Shown: positions 13,699 through 16,118 of the stretch, piece after piece
Numbering within the stretch: the first letter of the stretch is position 1
Layout of the letters: the number at the start of each line of letters is the position of its first letter
NCBI GenBank assembly: GCA_013697395.1
Contig: JACCWY010000346.1
Location: forward strand, 1-16,118
Direction: 5' to 3'
DNA length: 16,118 nt
Source: Chloroflexota bacterium
GTDB taxonomy: Bacteria > Chloroflexota > Limnocylindria > QHBO01
Notes under the pieces: model-generated
Databases searched by the model: none
The model's input: the letters and a program-made list of their open reading frames with translations, nothing else
What the model was told of the DNA's origin: nothing
Program-made: the position numbers and the translations under genes

Positions 13699-14892
13699 TC
13701 AGCGCGTTCCGACGCCGAGCTGGCGCTCCAGCCGGTAGCTCGCCTGCGACATGGCGTAGCAGAGGACGAAAAAGACGGCTGCGATAAAGAGGTAGACCTC
13801 CATCCTGGCACCCAGCGACTCCGGCTGCCCCAGCACGGCGCGTCCGACGTTCAGCAGTTCGAGCAGCCCGATGATAGTCACGAGTGTCGTGTCCTTCAGG
13901 AGGCTGATGAAGAGCCCGACGTTGGCCGGGATCACAGCCCGAAGGGCCTGTGGCAGAACGATAGAGATGTTCGTCTGGACGCCGGACAGGCCCAGGGCCT
14001 GCGCGGCCTCGACCTGGCCGGACGGGATGGATTGCAGGCCGCCCCGGACGTTCTCGGCCACGTACGCCGCCGAGAAGAGGCTGATCCCGCCCATGGCGCG
14101 CGCGACGCGGTCGAGCTGCCACCCTCCCGGCAGGAAGAGCGGCAGGATGAGGTCGGCCATGAACAGGATCGTCACCAGCGGCACACCGCGGATGAGCTCG
14201 ATGTACCCGGTCGAGAGGATGCGGACCGCCGGCAGCCTGCTCCGCCGCCCGAGGGCGAGGAGCACCCCGAGTGGGAACGACAGGACGATACCGACCGCCG
14301 CCAGGAGGACCGTCAAGAGCAGTCCACCCCACTCGTTCGTGCCGACCGGCGTGAGGGGCGTTCCACGGAATCCGGCGATCAGGACGAAGGTGATTGGGAG
14401 CGACACCAACCAGGCACCCGCGAGCACGCGTCGGGGGATCCGGGCGCGCCGCCCGACGGCGTATGACACCCAAACCGCCGCAGCATTCGCCGCATAGGCC
14501 ACAACGCCGAGGATGCCGATCGGCGAGAACGCGATCAGAATGGCGATCAGAGCCTGGACCGCGGATAGTGTGACGGCCAGCGTCCGTGTCGTGCGGCCGA
14601 AGGCGCCGGCACTGAGCCCGGCCAGGACCGACGGGATGGCCAGGCTGAGCCAGATGCGCCAGGCCAGGTCGCCGGGGTAGCGGCCGATGAGAAAGACGCG
14701 CAGGTTGTCCGTCACAACGCTCCAGCGAGCATCAGCCGTGGCCCACCCGCCGACCTGGATCCCCAGCCAGACCAGCGCGGCTCCCACAAGGACGGTGACA
14801 AACGCGCTGACCGGCCCGGAGAAGAGGTTGGCGCGGAGCCAGCCGATGGGGCCGATCGTGGTCGCCGGCGGAGTCAGGGTCTCGGCGGTCAA
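13699..14892 (-). CDS. aapM: Amino-acid ABC transporter permease (AapM type)
   Basis: A 397-residue inner-membrane permease. Residues 27-180 hold several extra transmembrane segments, as in the long AapM/BztC permeases. The HisM-type permease core covers about 190-390, with the EAA loop EAAQALGLSGVQTNISIVLP (295-314) that docks on the ATPase and the conserved GYIELIRGVPLVTILF (229-244). It starts at TTG 14892, which overlaps the AapQ stop (TTGA) and has AGGTG 8 nt upstream; a later start would remove the first transmembrane segments. Translational coupling to AapQ fits equal stoichiometry of the heterodimeric channel. Confidence 0.9.
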   Translation of the reverse strand: MTAETLTPPATTIGPIGWLRANLFSGPVSAFVTVLVGAALVWLGIQVGGWATADARWSVVTDNLRVFLIGRYPGDLAWRIWLSLAIPSVLAGLSAGAFGRTTRTLAVTLSAVQALIAILIAFSPIGILGVVAYAANAAAVWVSYAVGRRARIPRRVLAGAWLVSLPITFVLIAGFRGTPLTPVGTNEWGGLLLTVLLAAVGIVLSFPLGVLLALGRRSRLPAVRILSTGYIELIRGVPLVTILFMADLILPLFLPGGWQLDRVARAMGGISLFSAAYVAENVRGGLQSIPSGQVEAAQALGLSGVQTNISIVLPQALRAVIPANVGLFISLLKDTTLVTIIGLLELLNVGRAVLGQPESLGARMEVYLFIAAVFFVLCYAMSQASYRLERQLGVGTR

Positions 14893-16076
14893 CGCTCGAT
14901 CACCTGGACGCGGCGGTTGTAGAAGTTCATGAGGAGGCTCGTCGCGAGGCTGATGACAAGGTAGGTCCCCATCACCAGGATGATCACCGGAACCGGCTGA
15001 CCGGTCTGGTTCGACATCGTCTGACCGATCTTGAAGAGATCCGAGTACCCGACCGCGATCGCCAGGCTCGAATTCTTGGTGAGATTGAGGTACTGGCTGG
15101 TGAGCGGCGGCACGATGATGCGGAGGGCCTGCGGGAAGATCACCAGGCTGAGGACCTGACCCTCGGAGAGCCCCAGCGCGCGGGCCGCCTCGAGCTGACC
15201 GCGGCTGACGGCCTGGATGCCGCCGCGCACGACCTCGCCGATGAAGGCCGCGGTGTAGATGACCAGGCCGGTGAGCAACGCCGCGAATCCGGTCGAGAGC
15301 TCGACGCCGCCGCTGAAGTTGAACCGTCCGAGCACCGGCAGCTCGAAGGCCAGTGGCGAAGCACCGGCCGCGAACCATCCGATCACGGGCAGCCCGAGGG
15401 CGGCTACCAGTCCCATCGTACGCAGCCGACGAACCGGCCGGCCTGCATCGTCCCGCCGGCTCGCCACCATGCGCGTGATGACCACCGTCGCAATCGCCGC
15501 GACGCAGAACCCGAGCCAGATGGCGAATCCGTCCGTCGGAGTGGCGCCCGGAACATACAGGCCGCGCTGGTTGAGGAATGCGACGCTGCCGAGGGCGACC
15601 GACTCCTGCACGGGCGGAAGCTGGAGGAAGACGACGAAGAAGATGACGATGAGCTGGAGGAGGAGCGGCGTATTGCGGATGAGTTCCACGTAGCCCGCGG
15701 CGACGCGGCTGACGAGCCAGTTCGGCGAGAGGCGGGCGACGCCCACGCCGATGCCGAGGATGGTGGCCAGGATGATGCCGACCACGCTGACGAAGAGGGT
15801 GTTGAGCAGGCCGACCAGGAAGGCGCTGCCATAGCTGCTCGTCGCCGAGAACGGAATCAGGCTGTCATCGATCTCGAATCCGGCCTGGCGGCCGAGGAAG
15901 CTGAAGCCGAAGCCGAGCCCGCGCTCCTCCATGGCGGTCGCGAAGTTGCTTGCTGTGAAGGCAATGAGCAGCAGGACCGCGAGCACGACGACGAGCTGCG
16001 CGGCAACGCGCAGGACCCGGACGTCACGCCAAAGCGGGACCGCTCGCGCGCGACCGCCGCGGCTGGCAACCGCCAT
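14889..16076 (-). CDS. aapQ: Amino-acid ABC transporter permease (AapQ type)
   Basis: A 395-residue inner-membrane permease, close to the roughly 400 residues of AapQ. There is an N-terminal transmembrane segment at about 24-41 and a periplasmic loop with FSFLGRQAGFEIDDSLIPF (58-76), typical of this family. The core opens with LVGLLNTLFVSVVGI and GYVELIRNTPLLLQL (128-142). A central insertion of about 150-250 includes extra membrane segments. The EAA loop is EAARALGLSEGQVLSLVIFP (296-315). It starts at ATG 16076; an in-frame stop at 16107-16109 limits the start to this region. The first gene of the operon, probably the binding protein AapJ, should lie just beyond the window. Confidence 0.92.
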   Translation of the reverse strand: MAVASRGGRARAVPLWRDVRVLRVAAQLVVVLAVLLLIAFTASNFATAMEERGLGFGFSFLGRQAGFEIDDSLIPFSATSSYGSAFLVGLLNTLFVSVVGIILATILGIGVGVARLSPNWLVSRVAAGYVELIRNTPLLLQLIVIFFVVFLQLPPVQESVALGSVAFLNQRGLYVPGATPTDGFAIWLGFCVAAIATVVITRMVASRRDDAGRPVRRLRTMGLVAALGLPVIGWFAAGASPLAFELPVLGRFNFSGGVELSTGFAALLTGLVIYTAAFIGEVVRGGIQAVSRGQLEAARALGLSEGQVLSLVIFPQALRIIVPPLTSQYLNLTKNSSLAIAVGYSDLFKIGQTMSNQTGQPVPVIILVMGTYLVISLATSLLMNFYNRRVQVIER

Positions 16077-16097
16077 CTCTGGGCGATCCGAGCCTCG

Positions 16098-16118
16098 GGG
16101 CGGGACTCACTCCCGCCC
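16098..16118 (-). promoter_or_regulatory. Hairpin upstream of aapQ
   Basis: GGGCGGGA (16098-16105) and TCCCGCCC (16111-16118) form a perfect 8-bp stem with a 5-nt loop, 21 bp before the aapQ start, at the window edge. The stem may continue outside. Such hairpins often separate a highly expressed binding-protein gene from its permeases; that role is inferred. Confidence 0.5.

Noticed and set aside
12976..14466. A 496-codon plus-strand open frame
   Set aside because: Antisense to the ABC ATPase and permease; the sequence looks like codon-reversal noise.

Overview
The window is high-GC bacterial chromosome with tightly packed genes, many GTG/TTG starts and 4-nt stop/start overlaps. The gene set (comEA-comEC-holA order, a T-box leader, a TipA-type MerR regulator, an Aap-type amino-acid ABC transporter) fits a high-GC Terrabacteria lineage such as Chloroflexota or Actinobacteriota. 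The lineage is an inference; no phylogenetic marker was tested.

Region 1 (1-8460, minus strand) looks like one long transcription unit. In transcription order it holds a promoter, a leucine-type T-box leader, a GNAT acetyltransferase, a SAM methyltransferase, leuS, comEA, comEC, an HD-domain protein and the 5' part of holA. The T-box has Stem I with AGTA and GGTGCAAG motifs, a CTC (Leu) specifier and the TGGTACCGCG core. Its competing hairpin buries the Shine-Dalgarno sequence of the first gene, which points to translational control. The GNAT, methyltransferase and leuS reading frames are joined by ATGA overlaps, so control of the first start could reach leuS by coupling.

The most unusual feature is a complete tRNA-Ala(GGC), with encoded CCA, lying inside this T-box. 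It sits between Stem I and the antisequestrator and is flanked by arms that form an 11-position helix (10 pairs) where Stem III is expected. Maturation of that tRNA would cut the riboswitch in two. I know of no described T-box with a tRNA gene nested in Stem III.

Region 2 (8461-10071, plus strand) is a small operon: a DUF1579-like protein, an ArsR-family repressor and an AHSA1/SRPBCC protein that carries a one-base frameshift. Its sigma70-type promoter is followed by a palindromic operator, and three copies of a 15-bp repeat lie upstream.

Region 3 (10072-11476) is a TipA-like MerR regulator with a classical 19-bp-spacer promoter, then about 400 bp without a convincing gene but with hairpins and short repeats.

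Region 4 (11477-12881) holds a divergent pair, an SRPBCC protein and a YndJ-like membrane protein, with only 16 bp between the start codons.

Region 5 (12891-16118, minus strand) encodes a polar amino-acid ABC transporter of the Aap/Bzt type: two long permeases and the ATPase. The binding protein is presumably just upstream, outside the window, separated by a hairpin at the window edge.
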